Assembly: GCA_004295085.1 (NCBI GenBank)
Contig: SHNF01000002.1
Coordinates: forward strand, 124,001 to 188,000
Source: Planctomycetota bacterium
GTDB taxonomy: Bacteria; Planctomycetota; UBA1135
Direction of reading: 5' to 3'
Length of the DNA stretch: 64,000 nucleotides
Shown: positions 1 through 8,104 of the stretch, one piece after another
Layout of the letters: the number at the start of each line of letters is the position of its first letter
Numbering within the stretch: position 1 is the stretch's first letter
Translations under genes and position numbers: made by a program
Notes under the pieces: generated by a model
The model's database searches: none
What the model saw: the letters and a program-made list of their open reading frames with translations, nothing else
Told to the model about the DNA's origin: nothing

Positions 1-960
1 CGGCAGGCACGGCAGGAACCCGAGCACCGCGATCGCCAGGGTGAACAGGATCGGGGCTTCCTCCTCCGGCAGCAGGCCCAGTCTCGATGCCAGCGCCGAG
101 ACCAGCAGCATCGCGCCGACGTATCCCGACATCAGGCTGAACACGTGGCCGCGGCGCAGGTGCGCCAGCTCGTGGGCCAGGGCCGCTTCCACCTGCTCGC
201 GCGGCAGCCGTTCCAGCAGCGCGTCGGACAGCAGCACCGCGCGCCAGCGGCCCATGCCCATGGCCACGGCGTTGGCCAGCAGGCGCTGCGTGTGCCACAG
301 GTACACGCGCGGCGCGCGGCCGCGGCCGCGCCACAAGCGGTCGGCCGCCGGCTGCCAGGTGTGCGGCGCCGCCACCGCTCCGAAGATCCGCGGCAGTTGC
401 GCCAGCAGAAGCGCGGCCACGGCCAGCACCAGGGCCAGGTCCACGGCATCCGCGACCAGCGCGCGCGCGCCGCCACCACCGTCTTGCGGTGCCGGCAGCC
501 ACCGTTCGCGCAGCTCCCAGCCTTGCGCCACCAGCGCGAACGGCAGGATGACCCACAGCATGGACGCGAGCTGGCGCCCGGCGTAGCGGCGCGCCTCCGC
601 CGGGCTCAGCCGCCACAAGGCGGCCTCGCCCAGGCGAAAGCCGAGCTGGATCCCCAGGAACGGGATCAGGCCGATCCAGGACTCCAGCAGCGCCGGCAGC
701 GTCCAGTCCTCCCACAGGCGCATGCCGCCGAACGGCGCCAGCCACAGTGCGTAGCAGAGCAGCGGCAGCGCGAAGCGTCCGAGCATGCCGGCCTCCCAGG
801 GCCGCCGCGGGCGCGCGGCGCTCCAGCGCAGGTAGAACAGCCACACCACGCCGAAGGTGGCGATCAGGCCGAAACTGTCCGGAGCACGCACCCAGCGCGG
901 GTGCTCGGCCAGCCACTGCCAGATGCCGTAGGCGGCGGCGAGGGAGAAAAAGGGCGGCAC
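1..960 (-). CDS. M48-family membrane metallopeptidase, 3' end cut by window edge
   Basis: This is a 320-codon open frame that runs off the left edge, so the C-terminus is missing. The GTG at 960 is taken as start because it lies just beyond the dapF stop (967). The N-terminal half has several hydrophobic segments separated by Arg-rich loops. Around residues 263-267 it has the zinc motif HELAH, followed by LRRGHV and another hydrophobic stretch. This is the layout of the Ste24/HtpX-like M48 peptidases, which are membrane-bound zinc proteases. The third zinc ligand would lie in the missing part. It is probably co-transcribed with dapF and dsbD. The substrate cannot be told from sequence. Family call is firm; subgroup is not. 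Confidence 0.85.
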   Translation of the reverse strand, partial: MPPFFSLAAAYGIWQWLAEHPRWVRAPDSFGLIATFGVVWLFYLRWSAARPRRPWEAGMLGRFALPLLCYALWLAPFGGMRLWEDWTLPALLESWIGLIPFLGIQLGFRLGEAALWRLSPAEARRYAGRQLASMLWVILPFALVAQGWELRERWLPAPQDGGGGARALVADAVDLALVLAVAALLLAQLPRIFGAVAAPHTWQPAADRLWRGRGRAPRVYLWHTQRLLANAVAMGMGRWRAVLLSDALLERLPREQVEAALAHELAHLRRGHVFSLMSGYVGAMLLVSALASRLGLLPEEEAPILFTLAIAVLGFLPCLP

Positions 961-966
961 GCGCGT

Positions 967-1749
967 TCAGTCCAGCGCCAAGTCCATGGGTTTGCCGATG
1001 CTGGCCGCGCCGCGCAGCAATACACCGCCGTCGGGCGCCGGGGCCAGGCTCAGGACCCCTCCCGGCATCTCCACCCGCAGCGGGCCCTGCGCGCCGCCGG
1101 CCCAGGCCGCCAGCGCCACCGCCACGGCGCCGCTGCCGCAGGCGCGCGTCTCGCCGACGCCCCGCTCCCAGACGCGTGCGCGCAGCAGCCCGGGGCCTCC
1201 GTCCGCGATCGCCTCCACGTTGACGCCCTGCGGGAACAGGTCGCGGCGCGCGGCCACGGCGCGCGCCAGCGCCTGCAGGTTCAGCCGCCCGAGGTCGGCG
1301 ACCGGCACGACGCAATGCGGGTTCCAGAACGGCACGGAGACCCCGGTCAGCCCGTCCAGGGCCACGGCCTCCAGCGCCAGCTCCTGCGGGAGGTCGGCGC
1401 GCCGCAAGTGCAGCTCCACGCCCTCGGGCACGCGCCGCCAGCGGATGGCACGCCCGGCCATGCAGAACTCCCCGCCCGCCGCGCCTTCCCACAGCGCCGC
1501 CGCGCGCAGACCGTTCAGGCACACGCCGCCGTCGCTGCCGTCGCGGTTGTAGATGCCCAGTCTGCGCCCCGGCGCCTGCGCGGGTCCCAGCAGCAGCAGC
1601 CCGTCCCACTGTGCGCCGCAGGCGCGCTGCGCCAGCTCTCCCGGCGCCAGACCGGTACGCGCCGCGTCCTCCTCCCGCGCCAGCAGGAAGGTGTTGCCCA
1701 GGCCCTCGCCGGGCACGCAACGCAGGCCTTGCTCGGCCACGGCGCCCAC
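967..1749 (-). CDS. dapF: Diaminopimelate epimerase, divergent
   Basis: Converts LL- to meso-diaminopimelate for lysine and peptidoglycan synthesis in the cytoplasm. The 260-aa product has the GLGN element near residue 16, NPHC at 143-146 and the two catalytic-cysteine blocks: GVCLNG with Cys77, and ERGVGETRACGSGA with Cys204. The first block is usually CGNG, and the N-terminal GLGN is normally followed by Asp (here Thr), so this is a divergent member. An ATG at 1806 would overlap the end of dsbD; the GTG at 1749, 4 nt beyond the dsbD stop, gives the usual family length and is preferred. It lies between dsbD and the M48 peptidase in a leftward operon. A related amino-acid racemase or epimerase activity cannot be excluded. 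Confidence 0.85.
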   Translation of the reverse strand: MGAVAEQGLRCVPGEGLGNTFLLAREEDAARTGLAPGELAQRACGAQWDGLLLLGPAQAPGRRLGIYNRDGSDGGVCLNGLRAAALWEGAAGGEFCMAGRAIRWRRVPEGVELHLRRADLPQELALEAVALDGLTGVSVPFWNPHCVVPVADLGRLNLQALARAVAARRDLFPQGVNVEAIADGGPGLLRARVWERGVGETRACGSGAVAVALAAWAGGAQGPLRVEMPGGVLSLAPAPDGGVLLRGAASIGKPMDLALD

Positions 1750-1753
1750 GAGC

Positions 1754-4192
1754 CTAGCGCAAGGCGTCCAGGCCGCGCTGCAGGAAGGCCGCGAATCCGG
1801 CCGCATCCGGCCGGTATCCGTCCACCATCTCCACGACCCGGTCCGTGCGGGGATCCAGGATCACGTACTGGGGCTGCTGCGGCGAGTGGAATCGTTCGAT
1901 CTGGTACTGCTTGTTCCAGTCCCCGTACGGCGGCTTGTCCACCCACAGCTCGGCGCGCACGTACTGCTGCAGCAGCGGCCGCACCTGGTCATGCGGAAAG
2001 ATGTTGTTCTCCATGCGCCGGCAGTTGATGCAGGTGACGCCGGTGAAGTCCAGGAACAGGGGCTTGCGCAGGTCCGCGGCGCGCTGGAACGCCTCCGGGT
2101 AGCTCTCGAACCAGCGCAGGTTCGCCGGCCCCAGCTTCACGCTCTCGCCTACGTGCACCGGATCGTCGCCGGCGCCCGCCGGCAGCGTGACGCCGTAGCT
2201 CGGCGGCGGGAAGTAGCCTTCCAGCGGGCCGTGGTAGGTCGCGCCGCGCAGGCCGTTGAGGACGTAGGCGCCGGCGGCCAGGGCCAGCGCGCCCAGCGCC
2301 ACGCGGCCCGGGCCCGGCTTCTCGTGCTCGAACTGGTGGGGCGTACGGAACACGCGGAACAGACACGACGCCCACATGACGATCGGGATGGCGGTGAGCG
2401 CGATCACCACGGGCCGGGTCAGGATCTGCAGGTCCCACACGAAATCGGCGTTGGAGAAGAACTTGAGCGCGAAGATGAGCTCCAGGAAGCCCATGGCCAC
2501 CTTCACGTCCTCCATCCAACCGCCGGCCCTGGGCAGCTTCGCCAGCGCGCTGGGAAACAAGGCCAGCACCACGAAGGGCGCCGCGAACACAAGCGCGTAC
2601 ACCGTCATGCCGGCGAAGGCGTAGAACCAGGCGCCGTTGGCGGCCAGGGCCAGCAGCCCGCCCACGAAGGCCACGGTGCAGGTGAACGCGGTGACGCTGA
2701 AGGCCACCGCCATCAGCATCACCGGGCCGTAGCCGGCGCGCGCCTGTCCCCGGGCGGTCGCGGCCGAGAGCCGCGCCTGCAGCCAGCGCGGCGGGTTGAT
2801 GTCGTACAGCCCCAGCAGCGACAGCGCGAAGACCACGAACAAGGCCGCGAGCGCCAGGTTGAGGAACGGGTTGGAGGCCAGGGAGTTGATGCCGCCGGCG
2901 CCGTAGAGGGCGGTGATCCCCAGCCCCAGGCCGACGAAGGTCAGGACGATGCCGGCGCCGTAGGCCAGAGCGTTGGGCAGCGGCTGCCCCTTGCCCGCTT
3001 CCGAGCGCTTCGTGAAGAACGAGACGGTGATCGGGATCATCGGGAACACGCACGGCGTCGCCAGCGAGAACAGCGCGGCCAGCACCGCGGCCGCCAGGAA
3101 CGCCAGAAAGCCCTGGCCCAGGGCCAGCTCCGCCGCGGAGCGTTCGCTGGCCGGAGGCGCCGCCGCTGGCGAACCTGCGCCGTCCGCGGGCTCCGGCTCC
3201 GGCGAGGGCGGCGCCGGCGACTCCGGCGGCGATTCCGGCGACACTGCGACCGGAGCCGGCTCGGGCAGGCGCGCGCCGCCGTGACGGATGGTGACGGGCA
3301 GGCTCAGGGTGGTGAGCTGCGACGGGTTGCACAGGCTCTCGGTGCAGGTCTGCCAGCGCACGCCCAGCTCGGCGTTGCTCACTCCCGGCTCGCCATCCAC
3401 CAGCACGGGCAGCGTGAACTCGACGTTGCCCCCCAGCCACAGAAGGAAAGAGGTCTTGCCCGGGATCAGGTTCTCCTCGTGCAGCTCGACCGCGCCGCGC
3501 GTGCTCAGCAGAGTCGCCGGGATCGGCCGCATGGCCCCCTTCACACTCGTGACCTGCACCGGAACGCCCAGATCGGGCGACATCAGCGGGTGGTACAGGT
3601 GCCAGCCCGGCTCCACCTCGGCGCGCAGGCGCAGCAGCGCCTGCTCGCCCGACTTGGGCTCCAGCGGCTCAATGCTGGCGCTCCACTGCACCTCTCCGCG
3701 CGTGCCGAAGCCCCCCGGCATGGCGGCTCCCGGGGCGGACGGCAGTCGGTCCAGCTCTGCCGACAGATTCAGCGTCTGGGGCGGCAGGCAGCGGGAGGCG
3801 TCACAGGCGCTGAAGCCCACCTTGACGGTGGCCGCAGCCCTTCCGGGAAGCCCCTCCACCCACACCGGGAGCACGAATTCCGGCGTCCCTGGCAGCTCCA
3901 GGAGGCGTACGAGCTGCCCGCCGAGGTCTTCCTCCTTCACCCGGGGCTCTTGCAGGCAGCGCAAAGGTCCTACAGCCTTGAAGCCTTCGCCTTCCACCTG
4001 GACCGAGACGGGAGCACCCGGAGCGCCCGGATCCTGGGCCGGGTGGTACACGTGCCAGCCAGGCTGGATGTCGAGCCGGACGCGCAGCTCCGCCACGGAA
4101 CCGGCCGGCGCGGTCGCCGGTTCGAAGCGGGTGCTGGCCAGGACCTCCTGCGGCAGGAGGCTCAGGGCAGCAAGCAGCAGTGCGCCGGGCAT
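1754..4192 (-). CDS. dsbD: Thiol:disulfide interchange protein DsbD, with duplicated N-terminal domain
   Basis: Carries electrons from cytoplasmic thioredoxin across the inner membrane to periplasmic thiol partners. The ATG at 4192 starts a signal peptide (residues 1-20); the frame extends further upstream but without one. Two DsbD N-terminal-like domains follow in tandem, about residues 21-155 and 165-305, each with a Cys pair (Cys130/Cys135; Cys283/Cys288). Then comes a Pro/Glu-rich linker, an eight-helix membrane domain with ATPCVFP (Cys381) and TAFTC cysteines, and a C-terminal thioredoxin-like domain with CINC at 721-724. At 812 aa it is much longer than E. coli DsbD (about 565 aa) because of the extra N-terminal domain and linker. 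It is the first gene of the dsbD-dapF-M48 run. Confidence 0.93.
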   Translation of the reverse strand: MPGALLLAALSLLPQEVLASTRFEPATAPAGSVAELRVRLDIQPGWHVYHPAQDPGAPGAPVSVQVEGEGFKAVGPLRCLQEPRVKEEDLGGQLVRLLELPGTPEFVLPVWVEGLPGRAAATVKVGFSACDASRCLPPQTLNLSAELDRLPSAPGAAMPGGFGTRGEVQWSASIEPLEPKSGEQALLRLRAEVEPGWHLYHPLMSPDLGVPVQVTSVKGAMRPIPATLLSTRGAVELHEENLIPGKTSFLLWLGGNVEFTLPVLVDGEPGVSNAELGVRWQTCTESLCNPSQLTTLSLPVTIRHGGARLPEPAPVAVSPESPPESPAPPSPEPEPADGAGSPAAAPPASERSAAELALGQGFLAFLAAAVLAALFSLATPCVFPMIPITVSFFTKRSEAGKGQPLPNALAYGAGIVLTFVGLGLGITALYGAGGINSLASNPFLNLALAALFVVFALSLLGLYDINPPRWLQARLSAATARGQARAGYGPVMLMAVAFSVTAFTCTVAFVGGLLALAANGAWFYAFAGMTVYALVFAAPFVVLALFPSALAKLPRAGGWMEDVKVAMGFLELIFALKFFSNADFVWDLQILTRPVVIALTAIPIVMWASCLFRVFRTPHQFEHEKPGPGRVALGALALAAGAYVLNGLRGATYHGPLEGYFPPPSYGVTLPAGAGDDPVHVGESVKLGPANLRWFESYPEAFQRAADLRKPLFLDFTGVTCINCRRMENNIFPHDQVRPLLQQYVRAELWVDKPPYGDWNKQYQIERFHSPQQPQYVILDPRTDRVVEMVDGYRPDAAGFAAFLQRGLDALR

Positions 4193-4321
4193 GGTCGTAT
4201 TGTCCCCGATCCTGGGACAGGTTCTACGGCGCAGCCGGCTCCGTTTGTAGGGTACCTGCGGCGGGCCGGGCACACCGACGCCTGTGGCTCGCTCTCCACC
4301 GCATTCGAGAGCCATGCCGGG

Positions 4322-4398
4322 TGGTGGGCGATGAGGGACTCGAACCCCCGGCCTTCTCGGTGTAAACGAGACGCTCTGGCCAGCTGAGCTAATCGCCC
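4322..4398 (-). tRNA. tRNA-Val (anticodon TAC), CCA encoded
   Basis: A full cloverleaf folds on the minus strand. The 7-bp acceptor is GGGCGAT/ATCGCCC. A D arm with GCTC/GAGC follows, then an anticodon stem TCTCG/CGAGA with 7-nt loop TTTACAC (anticodon TAC, reading GTA valine codons). The T arm has the TTCGAGT loop. The discriminator is A, and the CCA end is encoded at 4322-4324. It lies between dsbD and thiI, divergent from thiI. Confidence 0.96.
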
Positions 4399-4405
4399 GT
4401 GCGCT

Positions 4406-4419
4406 GGATTCTAGAATCC
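4406..4419. promoter_or_regulatory. Palindromic bidirectional -10-like site between tRNA-Val and thiI
   Basis: GGATTCTAGAATCC is a perfect 14-bp palindrome that contains TAGAAT on both strands. On the minus strand the hexamer lies about 10 nt before the mature tRNA-Val 5' end. On the plus strand it lies about 7 nt before the thiI GTG, which would make thiI mRNA leaderless or nearly so. No clear -35 hexamer is visible either side. Its promoter role is inferred from position and symmetry. Confidence 0.45.
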
Positions 4420-4424
4420 CGGGC

Positions 4425-5624
4425 GTGGACTCAGGCCGGCGCGGCGCGCTGCTCGTGCGCTACGACGAGATCGGGCTCAAGGGCGGCAATCGGGCCCACT
4501 TCGAGCGCCTGCTCCAGCAGAATCTAGAGCTGGCGCTGGCCGGCGCCCCCGGCTTGCGCGTGCAGCGCATCCGCGGGCGGGTGCTGGTGCGCGCACAGGC
4601 GGATCCGGAGCAGCTCGCGCAGGCTGCCGCCCGCGTCTTCGGCATCGTCAGCCTGTCATCGGCGGTGGAGACCGGCCGCAGCCTGGAGGAGATCCTGGAG
4701 GCGGCCGTGGAGCGGGCCGGGCGCGCGCTGCGCGAGGAGTTCGGCGGCCGGGAGCAGGTCCCCTTCCGCGTGGCCGCCAACCGCGCCGACAAGACCTTTC
4801 CCCATACCAGCATGGAGGTGGAGCGCTGGCTGGGCGGGCGCCTGCTGGAGCAGTTCCCGCAGCTGGCGGTGGATCTGGCGCGCGCCCAGCTGAAGGTCGA
4901 GGTGGACATCCGCCACGAAGGCGTGTGGGTGTTCGCCGGGCGCCATGCCGGCCCGGGCGGACTGCCGGTGGGCAGCATGGGCCGCGCCCTGGGTCTTCTG
5001 AGCGGCGGCCTGGACTCGCCCGTCGCCGCCTGGCTGGCCATGAGGCGCGGCCTGCGCCTGGAGCTGGCCACCTTCTACAGCTTCCCCCACGTCGGGCCGC
5101 AGTTCCGCGAGAAGGCGCTGCGCATCGGCGCGCACCTCAGCCGCTGGCTGGGCCGCGCCATTCTGCACGTCGTGCCCTTTGCCGCCGCGCAGGAAGCGAT
5201 CCGCGACCACTGTCCCGAGAGCTACCGCACGGTCCTGTACCGGCGCGCCATGCACCGCATCGCCGCCCAGCTCGGGCGGCGCCGGCGCTGTTATGCCGTG
5301 GTCACCGGCGAGTGCCTGGGCCAGGTCGCAAGCCAGACCCTGGAGAACCTGGCGCTCATCGAGGAGGCCTCGGACCTGCCGGTCCTGCGACCCCTCATCA
5401 CCTACGACAAGCAGGAGATCATCGCGCTCGCCCGCCGCATCGGCACCTACGAGCTGAGCACTCTGCCCGCGCCGGATTCCTGTACCGTATTCCAGCCGGC
5501 GGCCCCCGTGATCCACGGCAAGCTGGAAGAAGTCCGGGCCGCCGAATCCGCCCTGGACCTGCAGACCTTGACCTGGGCCGCCATCCAAGGCACCGAACGC
5601 CTGTACCTGCCAGAACACCGATGA
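4425..5624 (+). CDS. thiI: tRNA 4-thiouridine synthase / thiamine sulfur-transfer protein ThiI, without rhodanese domain
   Basis: ThiI adenylates U8 of tRNA and transfers sulfur to make 4-thiouridine; in some bacteria it also supplies sulfur for the thiazole of thiamine. The 399-aa product has a ferredoxin-like/THUMP N-terminal half (about 60-170) and the GRHAGPGGLPVG linker. It then has the PP-loop SGGLDS (193-198), TGECLGQVASQT and the conserved PDSC near 350-353; Cys353 matches the Cys344 disulfide partner of E. coli. The C-terminal rhodanese domain of the enterobacterial enzyme is absent, as in Bacillus-type ThiI, so a separate sulfurtransferase must deliver sulfur. GTG start, directly after the palindromic -10-like site. 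Its stop overlaps the next ATG by ATGA. Confidence 0.95.
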   Translation: MDSGRRGALLVRYDEIGLKGGNRAHFERLLQQNLELALAGAPGLRVQRIRGRVLVRAQADPEQLAQAAARVFGIVSLSSAVETGRSLEEILEAAVERAGRALREEFGGREQVPFRVAANRADKTFPHTSMEVERWLGGRLLEQFPQLAVDLARAQLKVEVDIRHEGVWVFAGRHAGPGGLPVGSMGRALGLLSGGLDSPVAAWLAMRRGLRLELATFYSFPHVGPQFREKALRIGAHLSRWLGRAILHVVPFAAAQEAIRDHCPESYRTVLYRRAMHRIAAQLGRRRRCYAVVTGECLGQVASQTLENLALIEEASDLPVLRPLITYDKQEIIALARRIGTYELSTLPAPDSCTVFQPAAPVIHGKLEEVRAAESALDLQTLTWAAIQGTERLYLPEHR

Positions 5625-6355
5625 AGCCGCTCCATTTCGCACTTCCCCTCGTGCTCGGCCTGCTCGCCGCCTGCGACGACGGCGGCGGCGTGCGGCGCAG
5701 CAAGCCCGCGGAAACGCTCAAGCCCGGCGCCGCGGCCCAAGGGATCGAGGGGCCGGTCGAGGCGCCGCCGGAGCTGGGGGCGGCGGCGGCGAACCAGACC
5801 TTGTACGTCTGCTGGATCAAGGACGGGCAGGGACGCCCGGTGGCACGGGCGCGCACCATGCTGCTGCGCGCCGTACCGGATCCGCTCTACATGCGCGAGC
5901 CAACGGTCAAGGAGCGGATGAGCATCTATGTCACGCCCAAGCACGGCCGGGTGCATCACGCCTGCGAAGCCGATGGCCAGGTCAAGTACATGTGGATCGC
6001 GGGGGACGGCATCGAGCCGTTCCTCACGGAGTTGGAGCCGGCGAGCGGCGGCCGGACCTTCGAGCGCACGATCACGGTCAACATCCTGCCCGTCGCCACG
6101 CTGGTTGTGAAGGACTTCGAAGGCAAGCTGGTGCCCGAGGCGCTCCTCACCATCCGCAAGGACGCGAGCGAGCCCACGATCGGCAACACCTGGAACGCGG
6201 ACGACTCGGGCCAGTTGAAGTACACGCGGGAGCCGGGCACGTACATCCTGGAAGCCTCCAAGCCCAACGGCACCTGCTACAAGAAGATCACCTGGGAGTG
6301 GAACGGAGATCCGGCGCCGATCGAGATCCAGCTGCCGGAGAAGAGCATCCGCTGA
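5621..6355 (+). CDS. Predicted lipoprotein with carboxypeptidase-regulatory-like segment
   Basis: A 244-aa protein translationally coupled to thiI (ATGA overlap). Residues 1-18 form a lipoprotein signal ending in LLAAC, so Cys18 would be lipidated. After a low-complexity Ala/Pro spacer, two stretches (YVCWIKDGQGRPVARART and LVVKDFEGKLVPEALLTIR) look like the V-x-D-x-x-G-x-P-V-x-x-A beta motif of carboxypeptidase-regulatory-like domains. This motif is abundant in other proteins of this window. No catalytic residues are seen. A surface or periplasmic role is likely; function is unknown. The coupling to thiI may reflect gene packing only. Confidence 0.8.
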   Translation: MKPLHFALPLVLGLLAACDDGGGVRRSKPAETLKPGAAAQGIEGPVEAPPELGAAAANQTLYVCWIKDGQGRPVARARTMLLRAVPDPLYMREPTVKERMSIYVTPKHGRVHHACEADGQVKYMWIAGDGIEPFLTELEPASGGRTFERTITVNILPVATLVVKDFEGKLVPEALLTIRKDASEPTIGNTWNADDSGQLKYTREPGTYILEASKPNGTCYKKITWEWNGDPAPIEIQLPEKSIR

Positions 6356-6369
6356 AGCGGAAGGAAAAT

Positions 6370-6403
6370 GGCCCGGCGCCATCGATGTGCAGGGCGCCGG
6401 GCC
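6370..6403. terminator. 11-bp perfect inverted repeat between the lipoprotein gene and tRNA-Asp
   Basis: GGCCCGGCGCC at 6370-6380 pairs perfectly with GGCGCCGGGCC at 6393-6403 around a 12-nt loop, followed by GGTGTTT. It lies 15 nt after the lipoprotein stop and just beyond the 3' end of the convergent tRNA-Asp. It could terminate transcription from both sides. The U-tract is poor on the plus strand, so strength is uncertain. Confidence 0.65.
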
Positions 6404-6412
6404 GGTGTTTGG

Positions 6413-6489
6413 TGGCGAGGGCGACGGGGCTCGAACCCGCAACCACCAGATCGACAGTCTGGTACGCTAACCAATTGCGCCACGCCCCC
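6413..6489 (-). tRNA. tRNA-Asp (anticodon GTC), CCA encoded
   Basis: The minus strand folds as a cloverleaf with acceptor GGGGGCG/CGCCCTC (one G-U pair) and a D arm with GCGC. The anticodon stem CCAGA/TCTGG encloses loop CTGTCGA (anticodon GTC), and the T arm has loop TTCGAGC. The discriminator is G and CCA is encoded at 6413-6415. A GTC anticodon is a substrate for queuosine at position 34, and this tRNA sits upstream of the leftward cluster containing qng1 and queC. Confidence 0.96.
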
Positions 6490-6556
6490 GCATTGGGGGC
6501 GGCAAGTATAGAGGAGGGTCTTCCAGGGCGTCAAGGCGCGTCCGGCCGGGTCCGCC

Positions 6557-7105
6557 TCAGGCGCGGCCCAGGCGCGCCGCCAGGCGCGCCGCACCGGAGA
6601 AGCGATAGAAGTCCGCGTAGCGCCACAGGGCGTCTTGGATCGCTGCTCCCTTGGCGCCTTCCCGGCCGAGAGCGACTCGCATCCAGAAGCCGAGGTACGG
6701 CTGCAGGTCCCGGTCCCGGATCAGGCCGCTGGCCACGTAGTGGTCGTAGGTGGCGAGCCGGAACAGCAGCGAGTCGAAGCTGCGCCGGATCGCCGTCTCG
6801 GTCTCGTTGAAGTCCGTCCTCTCCTGGTGGGTGCGCAGCGCCTCGCGGATCATGGCTTCGGTGACCACCACCGAGCGCTGCGCGCGCTCGGGCTGGTCCG
6901 GAAACAGCTCGACCGGCAGCTCGGCCCAGTCCAGCATCGTCAGGGCCGAGCGCACGCGTGGCTGCTGGAAGAAGTCCTTCATCACACCGGAGGTGAACTC
7001 CGACTTCTTCCAGACCTGGCCGCGGTAGTACTGGTACGCGGCGAACACCGCGCTCGAGGCGATGGCTACGGTGCGTACGAGATCCAGCCACGAGGTCAGC
7101 GTCAT
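6557..7105 (-). CDS. Hypothetical membrane-anchored protein, 182 aa
   Basis: Not recognised with confidence. Residues about 8-27 form one membrane segment (SWLDLVRTVAIASSAVFAAY). The rest is soluble, mainly helical, and ends in an Arg/Ala-rich stretch. The aromatic-rich part near residues 130-165 (YLGFWMRVAL, YADFYRFSG) resembles small DUF4760-like bacterial membrane proteins, but this is weak. It is the last gene of the mazG-qng1 run and starts 15 nt after the qng1 stop, so co-transcription is likely. No catalytic motif is visible. Confidence 0.6.
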   Translation of the reverse strand: MTLTSWLDLVRTVAIASSAVFAAYQYYRGQVWKKSEFTSGVMKDFFQQPRVRSALTMLDWAELPVELFPDQPERAQRSVVVTEAMIREALRTHQERTDFNETETAIRRSFDSLLFRLATYDHYVASGLIRDRDLQPYLGFWMRVALGREGAKGAAIQDALWRYADFYRFSGAARLAARLGRA

Positions 7106-7120
7106 GGGGAGAGGAGCCTC

Positions 7121-8104
7121 TCAGTAGTAGATGGACCGGGTGCGATGGCGAGGGAGGTCCTTGTAGCGCGGCGCGCGCCCCCGGGTCCACAGGAGAACGT
7201 CCACCTGCATCGGCAGGACTTCCACGCCGCAGGCGTGCAGTCCGGCCACGATCCGTTCCACGGCGTGCACGGCGCCGGCCCGGATCTCGACCTCTTCCCG
7301 GCTCCCGGACGGGAGCAGCTCGCCGGCCTGGATGCGCCGCTCCAGGGACTCCTCGTACTCGAGCACGCCGTCCACGTGCAGGACATGGGGCACGACGTTG
7401 TCGGCGAACGCGGTCAGGCGGTCGAGATCGTGGAACCGGCCCAGCCCATGGCCTTCCAGCGCCAGATACAGGTCCGAGGCCGTGATCTGCGCGCGCTTGT
7501 AGAAGGCCACCGGCGCGCCGTTCCAGCGGGCGACGTCCCGGTAATACGGCATGTCCAGCAGCACGCGCACCAGCTCGCCCGCGGACTGGCCGGCGCTGCG
7601 GATCAGGCGGTCGAAGGCGCCCCCGTGGCGCTCCAGCAGGAACCGGCCCAGGTCGTTGAGCGAGCGGCGGAAGTGCCGCATCAGCGCTCCCACGGGCTTC
7701 GAATTCGGATCCTGGTCGAAGATCCGGAAGCAGTCCGCGACCTGCAGCGCGGCCAGCTGCTCCGCCGACATCGGCCCGTATGCGCTGTAATGATCGGTCA
7801 AGGCCTGCGCGATCGTCGAGTAGGTCGAGCCGCCCGGCTTCTTTCTCAGGCAATCGGACCAGCCGGAGCCGAAGTTGACCGCGTCCAGCACCAGGATGAA
7901 GCCGGCGGTGGCGTCGCCATGGCCCAGGTAGTGGCGGCTGGGGTCGAGCACGGGCCGCTGCCATCGCTCCAGGCACAGCTCGGACACGTAGCCCTGCAGG
8001 CGAGCGGGGCGCAGCCGCACCCAGCGCGCGCCTTCGGCCACGGTGGCGCAGCTCGCGCGCACCGTGTCGAGGACGTGCGCGCCCGGATCCGGCTTACTCG
8101 GCAT
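7121..8104 (-). CDS. qng1: Queuosine 5'-phosphate N-glycosylase (DUF2419, queuosine salvage)
   Basis: Qng1 releases queuine from queuosine 5'-monophosphate so that it can be reused. The 327-aa protein aligns over most of its length with the human enzyme family. Shared landmarks are FVLDA/NFGSGW (about 70-80), the HGGAFDRLIR block, YYRDV, VAFYKRAQI followed by an Asp, LTAFAD, REEVEIRA and the C-terminal HRTRSIYY. The catalytic-pocket Asp residues after KRAQI and in FAD are kept. Its ATG overlaps the mazG stop by 11 nt. A de novo pathway gene (queC) is in the same leftward cluster, so this bacterium may both make and salvage the base. Confidence 0.93.
   Translation of the reverse strand: MPSKPDPGAHVLDTVRASCATVAEGARWVRLRPARLQGYVSELCLERWQRPVLDPSRHYLGHGDATAGFILVLDAVNFGSGWSDCLRKKPGGSTYSTIAQALTDHYSAYGPMSAEQLAALQVADCFRIFDQDPNSKPVGALMRHFRRSLNDLGRFLLERHGGAFDRLIRSAGQSAGELVRVLLDMPYYRDVARWNGAPVAFYKRAQITASDLYLALEGHGLGRFHDLDRLTAFADNVVPHVLHVDGVLEYEESLERRIQAGELLPSGSREEVEIRAGAVHAVERIVAGLHACGVEVLPMQVDVLLWTRGRAPRYKDLPRHRTRSIYY

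Noticed and set aside
145..2028. Long plus-strand frame of about 627 codons
   Set aside because: It is antisense to the M48 and dapF frames, has no domain, and is rich in Gln/Arg/His as expected for a GC-rich shadow.
7068..7080. Extra REP-like copy (GATGGCTACGGTG)
   Set aside because: Shares only GGCTACG with the consensus, lies inside a coding region and lacks both arms.
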